DNA of 64,000 nt, taken from positions 4,680,001 through 4,744,000 of the forward strand of contig NZ_CP021744.1 in the NCBI RefSeq assembly GCF_002192455.1, in the 5' to 3' direction. The notes beneath the pieces are model-generated. The model was not told where the DNA came from and did not search any database. It worked only from the letters and a program-made list of their open reading frames with translations. This document shows positions 1-8,094 of this stretch, one piece after another (the first letter of the stretch is position 1; each line of letters opens with the position of its first letter). Both the position numbers and the translations under genes were made by a program. This stretch comes from Streptomyces albireticuli (lineage in GTDB: Bacteria; Actinomycetota; Actinomycetes; Streptomycetales; Streptomycetaceae).

Positions 1-1
1 C

Positions 2-637
2 CGGGCCGCCACCGCGGCGCAGCCCGCCCCGGTCCCCGCGACGGCGCTGCTCGGCCCGCCGCCGGAGGCCCCCAGCGGTCCCGACGTGGCCGAAGCGGTG
101 GAAGAGGTCAAGCGCCTCCTCGACCAGGGCGGCATCACCCAGGCCGTGGACCTCCTCGGCTCGATCCTCCCCGCGGCCGCCGCCGAGCACGGCGAGCGGT
201 CCACGGTGGTGCGCACCCTCCGCAGGCAGTACGCGGCCACGCTGATGGACGACGGCCAGTACCGGCGCGCGCTGCCCGAACTGCGCCGCCTCGCCGACGA
301 CTACGCCATGGAGAGCGGCCCGCAGGCCGCCCGCCGGGTGCTTCGCTTCCAGTACGACGCCGCGCAGTGCCTGGAGCAGCTCGGGGAGGCGGTCGCGGCG
401 CTCGCCGAGTACCGCGCCCTGCTCCCGCGCTTCGAGGGCTACCCGGACGACCCCACCACCCCCCTGGACATCCGCCGTCGCATAGGCCATCTGCTGCTGT
501 CCCTCGGCGACCGGCAGGCCGCCCACGACACGCTCGTCGCGCTGCTCCACGACGCCGAGCGGCTGCACGGCCCGCACCACCCCCTGCCCGCCGAGGTCCG
601 GCACACCCTCCAGTGGCTCGGCCAGGTGCGGGCCTGA
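2..637 (+). CDS. C-terminal part of a TPR-like protein, probably a Ser/Thr protein kinase tail (5' end outside window)
   Basis: The frame is open from the first bases of the window, so the gene starts upstream. A GTG at 86 is only an internal possibility. The visible 211 codons begin with an Ala/Pro-rich linker (about the first 28 residues), then helical TPR-like repeats with the motif pattern of paired helices (ALPELRRLADD, RQYAATLMDDGQY, AQCLEQLGE). Such Pro-rich linker plus TPR tails are common at the C-terminus of Streptomyces membrane Ser/Thr kinases. No kinase residues are inside the window, so the kinase assignment is inference from architecture and from the usual gene next to this SurA-like lipoprotein. 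It could equally be another TPR protein. Confidence 0.6.
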   Translation, partial: RAATAAQPAPVPATALLGPPPEAPSGPDVAEAVEEVKRLLDQGGITQAVDLLGSILPAAAAEHGERSTVVRTLRRQYAATLMDDGQYRRALPELRRLADDYAMESGPQAARRVLRFQYDAAQCLEQLGEAVAALAEYRALLPRFEGYPDDPTTPLDIRRRIGHLLLSLGDRQAAHDTLVALLHDAERLHGPHHPLPAEVRHTLQWLGQVRA

Positions 638-827
638 GGAGTCGGCCGCCGGCCCGCTCCGGGCCCGCCGCCGGGAGCCTCCGGGCCTGCCCGGCTGGTG
701 CGCTGACGGTCCGTCGGCGGATCCGCGCGTCTCCGCGAATCGCGAATCGTTGGTCGAATCGGTGGCCCGCGTCACACCGACTCCCTAACATCGAGGGACC
801 GTCGCACGATCTTTGCCGGGAGGCTTC

Positions 828-1445
828 ATGATCCGCCGAAGGACCGCGCTCTCCGTCTCCGCCGTCGCCCTGCTGGCCGCGGCACCGGCCCTCACCGCCT
901 GCGGATCCACCGCCCATCCGGGTGCCGCGGCCGTCGTGGGCAAGGACCGGATCACCGTCGCCCAGCTCCAGGCGCGGGTGGCGGAGGTCCGGGAGGCGCA
1001 GCGGTCCTCCCCGCAGGGGCAGCAGGCGGCGGCCAACAGCGCCCGGCTCGGCCAGGACACCCTCGTGCGGCTCATCCAGTACCGCATCGTCGAGAAGGCC
1101 GGCAAGGACAACGACATCACCGTCTCCCGCCGCGAGCTCCAGGAGCAGCGCGCCCAGGTCGAGCGCTCCAACGGCGGGGCCGAGGCGGTGCGCGACAGGT
1201 TCCTCGCGCTCGGGATCGCCCCGGACCAGATCGAGCGGGCCCTGACCGTGGAGCTCGTCCGCTCCAAGCTCGACGCCCGGTTCGGCACCGAGCGGACCAA
1301 CCAGCTCCTGATGCGCACCTCCGACGCCCTGAACGTCGACGTCAACCCCCGCTACGGCACCTGGGACTCCAAGCGCGGCACGGCGCAGCCCGCCAAGGAG
1401 CCCTGGCTGCGCGCCGCCGCGCCCGTCGCGGAGCGCCCGGCCTGA
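828..1445 (+). CDS. SurA N-terminal domain lipoprotein
   Basis: A 205-residue exported lipoprotein. The N-terminus has Arg residues, a hydrophobic stretch and a lipobox-like end (ALTAC, then GS), followed by a SurA/trigger-factor-like helical domain (GKDRITVAQLQARVAEV, long charged helices) to about residue 160. No PPIase domain is visible, so it is probably a periplasmic-type chaperone anchored to the membrane outer face. The ATG at 828 is preferred over GTG/ATG codons 15 bases upstream because GGGAGG lies 6 bases before it and the signal peptide starts there. mazG follows in the same direction after a hairpin, as is usual in Streptomyces. Confidence 0.85.
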   Translation: MIRRRTALSVSAVALLAAAPALTACGSTAHPGAAAVVGKDRITVAQLQARVAEVREAQRSSPQGQQAAANSARLGQDTLVRLIQYRIVEKAGKDNDITVSRRELQEQRAQVERSNGGAEAVRDRFLALGIAPDQIERALTVELVRSKLDARFGTERTNQLLMRTSDALNVDVNPRYGTWDSKRGTAQPAKEPWLRAAAPVAERPA

Positions 1446-1450
1446 GCCAC

Positions 1451-1482
1451 GGTGCCGGCGCCCGGGCCCGGGCACCGGCACC
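1451..1482 (+). terminator. Hairpin after the SurA-like gene
   Basis: Inverted repeat with 16-base arms (GGTGCCGGCGCCCGGG and its complement with one mismatch), extended by CCTGAG/CTCAGG outside. It starts six bases after the stop codon. There is no T-run, as is usual for Streptomyces terminators. Confidence 0.6.
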
Positions 1483-1554
1483 TCAGGCCCGGAAAGCCGC
1501 CCCCGATCCGGCACGTCTGGGCCCTCGCCCCCCGCGTCGCCTAGGCTCGGCCGT

Positions 1555-2532
1555 GTGAACGAGTCCGTACCTGGCCGCATCGTCCTGCTCACCACCAGCC
1601 ACCGGGTCGCCCCGGGCCTGCTGTCCTGGCCCGCCTGGCAGGCGCTGCGCGCCGCCGACCGGGTGCTGTGCGGCGACCCCGGCCACCCGCAGCTGCCCTA
1701 TCTGCGCGAGGCCGGGATCGAGGTGGAGCAGGGCTCGGCCACCGCCCGCGAGCTGGTCGACTACTGCCTGACCGGCCGCGGCGCGGTCGTGCTCACCTCC
1801 GCCGAGGGCGAGTCGGCCCTCACCGACGGGCTGGCCCGGCTGGCCGGCTCCGGCCGGGAGGCGATGCCCTCCCTGGAGCTGCTCCCCGGCTCGTACGACC
1901 TGCCCGGCGCCCGGCTGCTGGACCTCGTCCAGGTGATGGACCGGATCCGCCGCGCCTGCCCGTGGAGCGGTATCCGCACCCACGAGGACCTGGCGAAGTA
2001 CGGCCTGGAAGAGATGTACGAGATGCTGGAGGCCATCGAGACCGGGGACCGGGAGGCGCTGCGCGAGGAGCTCGGCGACGTCCTGCTCCAGGTCGTCTTC
2101 CACGCCCGGATCGCCCAGGACGACCCGGACGAGCCCTTCGCGATCGACGACGTGGCGGGCACGATCGTCGACAAGCTCATCCACCGCCACCCGCACGTCT
2201 TCGGCGAGGAGACCGCCGGGACCCCGGAGGAGGTCAAGGCGCACTGGCTGCGCGCCAAGGCGGAGGAGAAGGGCCGGGTCTCGGTGACCGAGGGCGTCCC
2301 GCTGGGTCAGCCGGCGCTCGCCCTCGCGGCGAAGCTGGCCTCCCGGGCCCGTACGGAGGGACTGGACGTCGCCCTTCCGGCCGGGTCCGGCATCGGCTAC
2401 GAGCTGCTGGCCCTGGCGGCGCGGGCCGAGGCGTCCGGCGTCGAGCCGGAGACCGCGCTGCGCGCCGCCGCGCGCGCCTACCGCGACGCGATCGTGGCCG
2501 CGGAGTCGGCGCGGGGCGGCGCCGCCGGCTGA
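1555..2532 (+). CDS. mazG: MazG family nucleoside triphosphate pyrophosphohydrolase
   Basis: A 325-residue protein. It has an N-terminal degenerate tetrapyrrole-methylase-like domain (about 1-115) followed by a MazG domain (about 125-235): VMDRIRRACPW, an EExxE-type metal motif (LEEMYEMLEAIE) and EELGDVLLQVVFHARIA. It hydrolyses non-canonical or excess NTPs to NMP and pyrophosphate (house-cleaning, cytosolic). The GTG at 1555 is the first start after the upstream hairpin. Only two bases separate its stop from that of the convergent lipoprotein gene, with no hairpin between them. Family assignment is secure; in vivo substrate is not determined by the sequence. Confidence 0.9.
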   Translation: MNESVPGRIVLLTTSHRVAPGLLSWPAWQALRAADRVLCGDPGHPQLPYLREAGIEVEQGSATARELVDYCLTGRGAVVLTSAEGESALTDGLARLAGSGREAMPSLELLPGSYDLPGARLLDLVQVMDRIRRACPWSGIRTHEDLAKYGLEEMYEMLEAIETGDREALREELGDVLLQVVFHARIAQDDPDEPFAIDDVAGTIVDKLIHRHPHVFGEETAGTPEEVKAHWLRAKAEEKGRVSVTEGVPLGQPALALAAKLASRARTEGLDVALPAGSGIGYELLALAARAEASGVEPETALRAAARAYRDAIVAAESARGGAAG

Positions 2533-2534
2533 GG

Positions 2535-3290
2535 TCAGGCGGTCCCGGCCGCGGCCGCCGTCAGCTTCTCGGCGGCCTTGGCGAGGCCCTTGGTGAAGGC
2601 CTCCTTGCCGCGGTCGCCGTTGGCACCCCAGTTGTTGCGGACCGTCGTGACGGCACCGCGGCTGCGCACCGTGCCGAAGTCGAAGTCCATGGCGTACTCG
2701 CCGACGAGGATGGTGACCGTGTAGCCGAGCGAGTCGTCGCCGGCCTTCGCCACGTCGAGCCCCTTCACCGTGACCGTGGCCTTCTTGCCCTTCATGGTGG
2801 CGCTGAAGGAGGAACAGTTCCCGACGGCCGTGCGCAGCGCGGCCATGGCCTTCCCGGCCTGCTCGCGGGTGTAGCCGCTGACGTCCTGGCTGATGTTGGT
2901 CTCGTCGCCCTGCTTGACGAAGACCTGCTGGAGGTTGGCCTTGTAGTCCGCTTCCAGGCGGCCGGAATTGATGACGGTCACCAGGGGCGCGCACTGGGCG
3001 CGGGCCTTCTCCAGCATCTCGTCGGTGGCGCCCATGGTCTTGTCGATGACGGCGTTCTCCTCCAGCTTCCAGCCGGCCGGCAGGTCCGTGGCGCCGATGA
3101 GGGCGTCCTTCGCGCGGGCGGGGGTGAGAGGGGCCGGGGCGCTGCTCGGCTTCGCCTTGTTCCCGGGGCTCGACGTGGAGCCGGAGCCGGAGCCGGAACC
3201 GCTGCCGGAGCCGCCGTCGCAGGCGGTGGCCAGCAGCAGCGTCGAGGCGGCCAGGGTGGCGACCGCGAACCGGCGGGGGTGAACGTGCAC
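2535..3290 (-). CDS. Lipoprotein with Gly-Ser linker, function unknown
   Basis: A 251-residue protein with a clear export signal (RRFAVATLAASTLLLATAC), Cys near residue 24 as the lipidation site, then a Gly-Ser repeat linker (GSGSGSGSGS) and a Pro/Ala/Lys spacer. The globular part (about 55-250) resembles the actinobacterial sensor-like or LppX/PknH-type lipoprotein fold: small beta-rich, one Cys pair (CAPL and NCSS). No catalytic motif is visible. The lipobox is weak at -3 (Ala rather than Leu). It is monocistronic and convergent with mazG. Confidence 0.75.
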   Translation of the reverse strand: MHVHPRRFAVATLAASTLLLATACDGGSGSGSGSGSGSTSSPGNKAKPSSAPAPLTPARAKDALIGATDLPAGWKLEENAVIDKTMGATDEMLEKARAQCAPLVTVINSGRLEADYKANLQQVFVKQGDETNISQDVSGYTREQAGKAMAALRTAVGNCSSFSATMKGKKATVTVKGLDVAKAGDDSLGYTVTILVGEYAMDFDFGTVRSRGAVTTVRNNWGANGDRGKEAFTKGLAKAAEKLTAAAAGTA

Positions 3291-3465
3291 GGTTGTTCCT
3301 TAGTGAAACGGATCCGCGGCCGGCCGGAGCGGCCTGGGCGGCAAGATCATCAAATGACCCGAATGTCGAACGTAAGTATGACTTCGGGGTCGGCCCACCC
3401 CCGCTCGGGCACCCGTTCGGCCTAGGTACCGACTTGTCCGGGCGGCCTCCGGGTACCCGAGTCCC

Positions 3466-3897
3466 ATGCGCATCGAGTACTCAGTCCTCGCCGCCCCGCA
3501 CTGGGCGGGGGGCATCATCCAGTTCATCGTCGGCATCGTCGTGGTCGCGCTGCTGATCGTCGCCGTCGTCAAGGGCTTCCGGAAGCGGGACCAGGAGCCC
3601 CCGCCGACCTCCGCGCCGCAGCGCCGGATGGGCGCCTGGCAGACGCGGCAGGAGCACGAGACCGGGCCGACGTCGCCCGACCACGGGCCCGGGCACAACG
3701 ACGAAGAGGGCACGGTCGGCTATGTCACCGAGCACCGCGAGTCGCACGAGCTGCATCCGGAGGCGGAGGGGGAGCGGGTGCTCCCGCACGAGGTGCAGAA
3801 CCCGGGCAGCCACCCGGAGGAGCTGTCGGAGGAGCGCAAGAAGTGGAACCCGGGCAGCAGCGGCGGCTTCGGCAGCGGCGGGCCCGGCCACCACTGA
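3466..3897 (+). CDS. Small membrane protein, DUF6479-like
   Basis: A 143-residue protein. A single N-terminal membrane segment (about residues 17-36, IIQFIVGIVVVALLIVAVV) is followed by basic residues and a long polar, His/Glu/Pro-rich disordered cytoplasmic tail ending in a Gly-rich stretch and GHH. This is the architecture of the DUF6479 family of Streptomyces single-pass proteins, whose function is unknown. It stands alone between a divergent lipoprotein gene and a P450. The ATG at 3466 is the only good start before the membrane segment. Confidence 0.75.
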   Translation: MRIEYSVLAAPHWAGGIIQFIVGIVVVALLIVAVVKGFRKRDQEPPPTSAPQRRMGAWQTRQEHETGPTSPDHGPGHNDEEGTVGYVTEHRESHELHPEAEGERVLPHEVQNPGSHPEELSEERKKWNPGSSGGFGSGGPGHH

Positions 3898-3931
3898 GGC
3901 CGCCGGGTGCGCCGCCGGCGTGCCGCCGCGC

Positions 3932-3995
3932 GGGACCCGTCACCCGGAACGCCCCTTCCTGCCGGGACCCGTCACCCGGTACGCCCCTTTCCGCC
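3932..3995. repeat. Two tandem 32-bp direct repeats upstream of the P450 gene
   Basis: Units 3932-3963 and 3964-3995 both read GGGACCCGTCACCCGG, then (A/T)ACGCCCCTT, and differ at a few positions only. They lie 67 bases upstream of the P450 start, where a promoter or operator would sit. A regulatory role is inference; replication slippage is an adequate explanation. Confidence 0.6.
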
Positions 3996-4061
3996 GGGGC
4001 CCGGGCGGGGTCCCAGGGGCGCGGGGCGGCCCCGCCCGCCCCGCCCTAGTAGCGTCGGAGC

Positions 4062-5324
4062 GTGCACGACAAGACCGCCTCGCCCGCCCCCGCTCCCGCG
4101 CCTCCCCTCTTCACCTGGGAGTTCGCCGCCGACCCGTACCCCGCGTACGCCTGGCTGCGCGAGCACGCCCCCGTGCACCGCACCGCCCTGCCCAGCGGTG
4201 TCGAGGCCTGGCTGGTCACCCGGTACGCCGACGCCCGTCAGGCCCTCGCCGACCAGCGGCTCTCGAAGAACCCCGTGCACCACTCCGAGTCCGCCCACGG
4301 CAAGGGCAAGGTCGGCATCCCCGGCGAGCGCAGCGCCAATCTGATGACGCACCTGCTCAACATCGACCCGCCGGACCACACCCGGCTGCGCCGGCTGGTG
4401 TCCAAGGCCTTCACCCCGCGCCGGGTCGCGGAGTTCGCGCCCCGCGTGCAGGAGCTGACCGACCAGCTCATCGACGGCTTCGCGGAGAGAGGGGAGGCCG
4501 ACCTCATCCACGAGTTCGCCTTTCCCCTCCCCATCTACGCGATCTGCGACCTGCTCGGCGTGCCGCGCGAGGACCAGGACGACTTCCGCGACTGGGCGGG
4601 CATGATGATCCGCCACGGCGGCGGGCCGCGCGGCGGCGTCGCCCGCGCGGTCAAGCGGATGCGCACCTATCTGGCGGAACTGATCCACCGTAAGAGGGAG
4701 AACCCGGGAGAAGACCTCATCTCCGGCCTTATCCGGGCGAGCGACCACGGTGAGCACCTGACGGAGAACGAGGCCGCGGCGATGGCCTTCATCCTCCTCT
4801 TCGCCGGTTTCGAAACAACTGTGAACCTGATCGGTAACGGAACCTACGCTCTGCTGCGCCATCCGGAGCAGCGCGCGCGGCTCCAGCGGGCCCTCGCCGA
4901 GGGCGACGAGAGCCTGCTCGCGACCGGTGTCGAGGAGCTGCTGCGCTACGACGGGCCGGTGGAGCTCGCCACCTGGCGGTTCGCCACCCAGGACCTGACG
5001 ATCGGCGGGCAGCGCGTCGCCGAGGGCGACCCCGTGCTCGTCGTCCTCGCCGCCGCCGACCGTGACCCCGAGCGGTTCGCCGACCCGGACACCCTCGACC
5101 TCGCCCGCCGCGACAACCAGCACCTCGGCTACGGCCACGGCATCCACTACTGCCTGGGCGCGCCGCTCGCCCGGCTGGAGGGCCAGGCGGCCCTCGCCAC
5201 ACTGCTGCGCCGTCTGCCGGACCTGCGGCTGGCCGCCGATCCGGAGGAACTGCGGTGGCGCGGCGGGCTCATCATGCGCGGACTGCGCACGCTTCCGGTG
5301 GAGTTCACGGCGCACGAAAAATGA
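4062..5324 (+). CDS. Cytochrome P450, CYP107-like class I
   Basis: A 420-residue soluble bacterial P450. Landmarks: I-helix AFILLFAGFETTVNL (oxygen-binding Thr), ExxR region EELLRYDGP with WRFA following, and heme loop LGYGHGIHYCLG with Cys364 as the proximal ligand. No redox partner gene is adjacent. It begins at a GTG preceded by a 32-bp tandem repeat. From memory, S. coelicolor carries a P450 next to its rpf genes too, so this is likely a conserved Streptomyces P450 and not part of the biosynthetic cluster 14 kb away. Substrate unknown. Confidence 0.92.
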   Translation: MHDKTASPAPAPAPPLFTWEFAADPYPAYAWLREHAPVHRTALPSGVEAWLVTRYADARQALADQRLSKNPVHHSESAHGKGKVGIPGERSANLMTHLLNIDPPDHTRLRRLVSKAFTPRRVAEFAPRVQELTDQLIDGFAERGEADLIHEFAFPLPIYAICDLLGVPREDQDDFRDWAGMMIRHGGGPRGGVARAVKRMRTYLAELIHRKRENPGEDLISGLIRASDHGEHLTENEAAAMAFILLFAGFETTVNLIGNGTYALLRHPEQRARLQRALAEGDESLLATGVEELLRYDGPVELATWRFATQDLTIGGQRVAEGDPVLVVLAAADRDPERFADPDTLDLARRDNQHLGYGHGIHYCLGAPLARLEGQAALATLLRRLPDLRLAADPEELRWRGGLIMRGLRTLPVEFTAHEK

Positions 5325-5448
5325 CCCCATGTCATACCACGTGCCCCGCACGTGATCTGCGCGTGACCTGCGCTACACCGGCTTGTGACTCCCGGGGGCC
5401 GTCGCTATCTTCGACGACCATATCCGCCGCCACACGAGAGGCCACCGC

Positions 5449-6558
5449 ATGCGCTCCGGGAACGGTCGACATCGCAGACCCCGCCAGGCACCCGCCATCG
5501 TGGTCGCCGCGGGGGTGACGGGATCGGCGATCGCCATGCCGCTGCTCGCCGCCACCGGCGCCCACGCGGCCGACGCCCCGACCTGGGACCGCGTCGCGCA
5601 GTGCGAGAGCGGAGGCATGTGGAGCGCCAACTCCGGCAACGGCTCGTACGGCGGACTTCAGCTCACCCAGGAGCTCTGGGAGCAGAACGGCGGCCGGGTG
5701 TACGCCCCGCGCCCCGACCTCGCGAGCCGGTCCCAGCAGATAGCCGTCGCGGAGAAGATCCTCAACGGCAGCGGCCCGAGCGCCTGGCAGAACTGCGGCG
5801 CGGCGGCCGGTCTCGGCAAGGGCGGCCGGGCGCCGGACGTGAACCCCGGGAGCACGAAGGACCCCTCGCGGCCGGAGTCTCCCGCCCCGCGCGCGCCGGA
5901 GCACTCGCCGTCCCCGTCGACGGACCGCTCCGAGTCGCCCGCGTCGTCGAAGCCGTCCGAGCCGACGAAGCCGTCCGAGCCGACGAAGCCCTCCGAGTCG
6001 CCGAAGCCCTCCGAGCCGTCGAAGCCTTCCACGCCGTCCTCCTCGCCGTCCCCGTCGGCACCCGCCCCGAGCGGAACGCCTTCCGGCTCCGGGGAGCCGG
6101 GCAAGGGCGACGGATCCCCGTCGCGGACCCCCTCCGGCTCGCCCTCGGCCCCCGCGAGCGGACGGCCGGACGCCGGACCCGGCGGCGCGCCCACCGACGA
6201 CCCCACCGCGATCCCCACGGCCCCCGTCAACCCGCCCACGGGCACCCCCGGCACGACGCCCGGCCCCGCGGACTCCCGTACGCCCGGCGCCCCCGCCGGG
6301 GAGGGCACGGGCAAGCACCGCGCGGATCCGCCGCGTTCGGACGACGAGCAGCGCCCGTCCCGGGGCGGCGACGAGGCGCGCCCGGGTGTGCCGGCGGCCG
6401 GCGACTACACCGTGCGTCCCGGTGACAATCTGTCAGCGATAGCGGAGAAGCACTCCGTTACGGGTGGCTGGCACTCGCTCTACGAGCGCAACGAGAAGGT
6501 GGTCGGCAAGGATCCGGATCTGATCCTTCCTGGTCAGAGGCTTGAGATGGGCAAATAG
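5449..6558 (+). CDS. Resuscitation-promoting factor: Rpf transglycosylase domain plus LysM
   Basis: A 369-residue secreted muralytic enzyme. A signal peptide ends near residue 42 (GAHAADAP). The Rpf/transglycosylase-like domain spans about 43-125 (WDRVAQCESGGMWSANSGNGSYGGLQ; Glu of CESG is the catalytic acid of the family). A long Pro/Ser/Lys/Glu-rich linker runs about 130-310, and a LysM domain about 318-369 (YTVRPGDNLSAIAEKHSV). It cleaves peptidoglycan glycan strands during germination or resuscitation. The linker is unusually long and contains 18-bp coding repeats. It is the first of two adjacent rpf genes. Only about 120 bases precede it and they show no riboswitch, unlike its neighbour. 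Confidence 0.92.
   Translation: MRSGNGRHRRPRQAPAIVVAAGVTGSAIAMPLLAATGAHAADAPTWDRVAQCESGGMWSANSGNGSYGGLQLTQELWEQNGGRVYAPRPDLASRSQQIAVAEKILNGSGPSAWQNCGAAAGLGKGGRAPDVNPGSTKDPSRPESPAPRAPEHSPSPSTDRSESPASSKPSEPTKPSEPTKPSESPKPSEPSKPSTPSSSPSPSAPAPSGTPSGSGEPGKGDGSPSRTPSGSPSAPASGRPDAGPGGAPTDDPTAIPTAPVNPPTGTPGTTPGPADSRTPGAPAGEGTGKHRADPPRSDDEQRPSRGGDEARPGVPAAGDYTVRPGDNLSAIAEKHSVTGGWHSLYERNEKVVGKDPDLILPGQRLEMGK
5950..6039 (+). repeat. Five 18-bp coding repeats in the rpf linker
   Basis: Units AAGCCGTCCGAGCCGACG (two exact copies, then three diverged) encode KPSEPT-type hexapeptides. They are likely variable in copy number between strains and probably form a wall-spanning flexible linker. Confidence 0.75.
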
Positions 6559-6769
6559 CGCGGCAGTTCGGGGGGAATGTCCGTTCCAGTCGAAAGTGAG
6601 ACATGGGTCTCGTTGCTTTTCGGCGGAACGGCATCCTCCCGGACTTTCCGCACCCGCCCTCACCTGCGGAAATGTCGGGTTCCCATGGGTAACCAGAGGC
6701 AACTGTGGCTGGAAAGAGGGGTTTGAACCCTCCGGCCGACTGTGTTTACCGTCGTGACCGCTCGCCACC

Positions 6770-6998
6770 GCGAGCACCACGGTCGCCACGCCGAATCCTG
6801 CCGGCGGCCGGCGGAGTCGTCGCGTTAAGCGCCGTAGGCAGGAGCGGGGGAACCAAGGTAGGCGCCGGAACGGATTCCGTCGGTCGGTGACCGGGGGAGG
6901 CCGGAACGGCTTGGGGTGAAGCCGGGAGTGCTCGCACGACCGGCCGGGCGAACTCACTAGCCCGAACCCGACAGCTCACCTCGTAGGCGTCGGTGAGG
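6770..6998 (+). ncRNA. ydaO-type c-di-AMP riboswitch upstream of rpfA
   Basis: The 449-base gap before rpfA contains hallmark ydaO elements in order: CCGAATCCTGCC (about 6791), GGGGGAACCA (about 6846), TTGGGGTGAAGCC (about 6911), CCCGAACCCG (about 6961) and the highly conserved 3' strand AGCTCACCTCGTAGGCGT (6974-6991). The class binds c-di-AMP, and S. coelicolor rpfA is known to be controlled by such an element. The 3' strand CTCACC (6975-6980) is complementary to GGTGAG (6992-6997), which overlaps the rpfA ribosome binding site. That suggests translational control, though a terminator mechanism is also possible. Edges are approximate. Confidence 0.87.
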
Positions 6999-7007
6999 AA
7001 ACGACTC

Positions 7008-7760
7008 ATGTCCAAGGGCAAGCACCGTCGTCCGTCCAAGGCCGTCCGCATCGTCACGCTCGCCGGTGTCACCGGCGCGGCCGTCGCCGCCCCGCTGATG
7101 ATCGCCACCTCCGCGAACGCCGCCTCCGTCTCCACCTGGGACAAGGTCGCCCAGTGCGAGTCCAGTGGCAACTGGTCCATCAACACCGGCAACGGCTACT
7201 ACGGTGGCCTCCAGTTCTCGAAGTCCTCCTGGGACGCCGCGGGCGGCGGCCAGTACGCCGCGTACCCGCACCAGGCCACCAAGAGCCAGCAGATCGCCGT
7301 CGCCGAGAAGCTGCTCGCCATGCAGGGCCCGGGTGCCTGGGGCTGCGCCGTGCCCGGCCTGACCCCGGGTGGCGCCAAGGCCGACGTCGACACGTCCGAC
7401 TCCGGCAGCACCGCCAAGTCCTCGCGCGGCACCTCCACCAAGTCGCACGCCGACCGCAGCGAGCGCCAGGCCGCGCCCAAGCGGACCGCGCCGAAGCAGA
7501 GCGCCCCGAAGTACGTCGCCCCGCAGGCCGACGACCAGGACGAGGCCCCCGCGCCGAAGCCGGCCGCCCCGAAGCACTCCGCCTCGGGGTCCTTCAAGAA
7601 GGGTGACGGCGAGTACCAGGTCAAGGAAGGCGACACCCTCGCCAAGATCGCCGAGACCGAGAAGGTCAAGGGCGGCTGGCAGAAGCTCCACGAGCTGAAC
7701 AAGGACGTCGTCGAGGACGCCGACCTGATCTTCGTCGGTCAGCAGCTGCACCTGCGCTGA
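7008..7760 (+). CDS. rpfA: Resuscitation-promoting factor RpfA: Rpf domain plus LysM
   Basis: A 250-residue secreted muralytic enzyme. Signal peptide to about residue 38 (ATSANAAS), Rpf domain about 39-115 (WDKVAQCESSGNWSINTGNGYYGGLQ, catalytic Glu in CESS), a Lys/Pro/Ala linker, and LysM about 200-250 (YQVKEGDTLAKIAETEKV). The ATG at 7008 is chosen: GAGG lies 9 bases upstream. A GTG at 6993 would sit inside the riboswitch hairpin. It acts on cell-wall glycan at spore germination and during growth, with expression set by c-di-AMP through the upstream riboswitch. Gene name follows S. coelicolor RpfA (LysM type, ydaO-controlled). Confidence 0.93.
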   Translation: MSKGKHRRPSKAVRIVTLAGVTGAAVAAPLMIATSANAASVSTWDKVAQCESSGNWSINTGNGYYGGLQFSKSSWDAAGGGQYAAYPHQATKSQQIAVAEKLLAMQGPGAWGCAVPGLTPGGAKADVDTSDSGSTAKSSRGTSTKSHADRSERQAAPKRTAPKQSAPKYVAPQADDQDEAPAPKPAAPKHSASGSFKKGDGEYQVKEGDTLAKIAETEKVKGGWQKLHELNKDVVEDADLIFVGQQLHLR

Positions 7761-7836
7761 CCCGGCGGGCGCCACGCCCCGCCGCCGCCCGGCCGGACGC
7801 TCACCCGTCGCCGGCCGGACACCGATCGCAGCGGTC

Positions 7837-7878
7837 GCCCCGCTCCGCCGCGCCCCCGGGCGCGCGCCGGAGCGGGGC
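7837..7878 (+). terminator. Hairpin after rpfA
   Basis: 11-base perfect arms GCCCCGCTCCG (7837-7847) and CGGAGCGGGGC (7868-7878) with GC-rich inner pairing, followed by TTCCG. The rest of the 334-base gap to eno holds a TTGACA at 7954-7959 (candidate -35) without a convincing -10 partner, and an AT-rich stretch near 7979-7993. Confidence 0.65.
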
Positions 7879-8094
7879 TTCCGCCGTTTCCCGGCGCACC
7901 GCCGCCCGGCCACGGGCGGTTCCCCGCTCCCTTCACCGCTGAGCGAACACCCTTGACATTCGTCCCCTGATCTCGGCGTTTGTGTTGTTTTTTCCGGCTT
8001 CCCGGCCCGGGAAACCGGTCCAACGGCAGGGGGAGCCTCCGGGGCCCGTTAGGCTCGGGGTGCAGAACTCCAGACACACACGAAGGAGACCCTC

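Noticed and set aside
4062..5324. P450 at 4062 as part of the biosynthetic cluster
   Set aside because: It lies 14 kb from the cluster among core genes (rpf, eno), with bldA and several housekeeping operons between.
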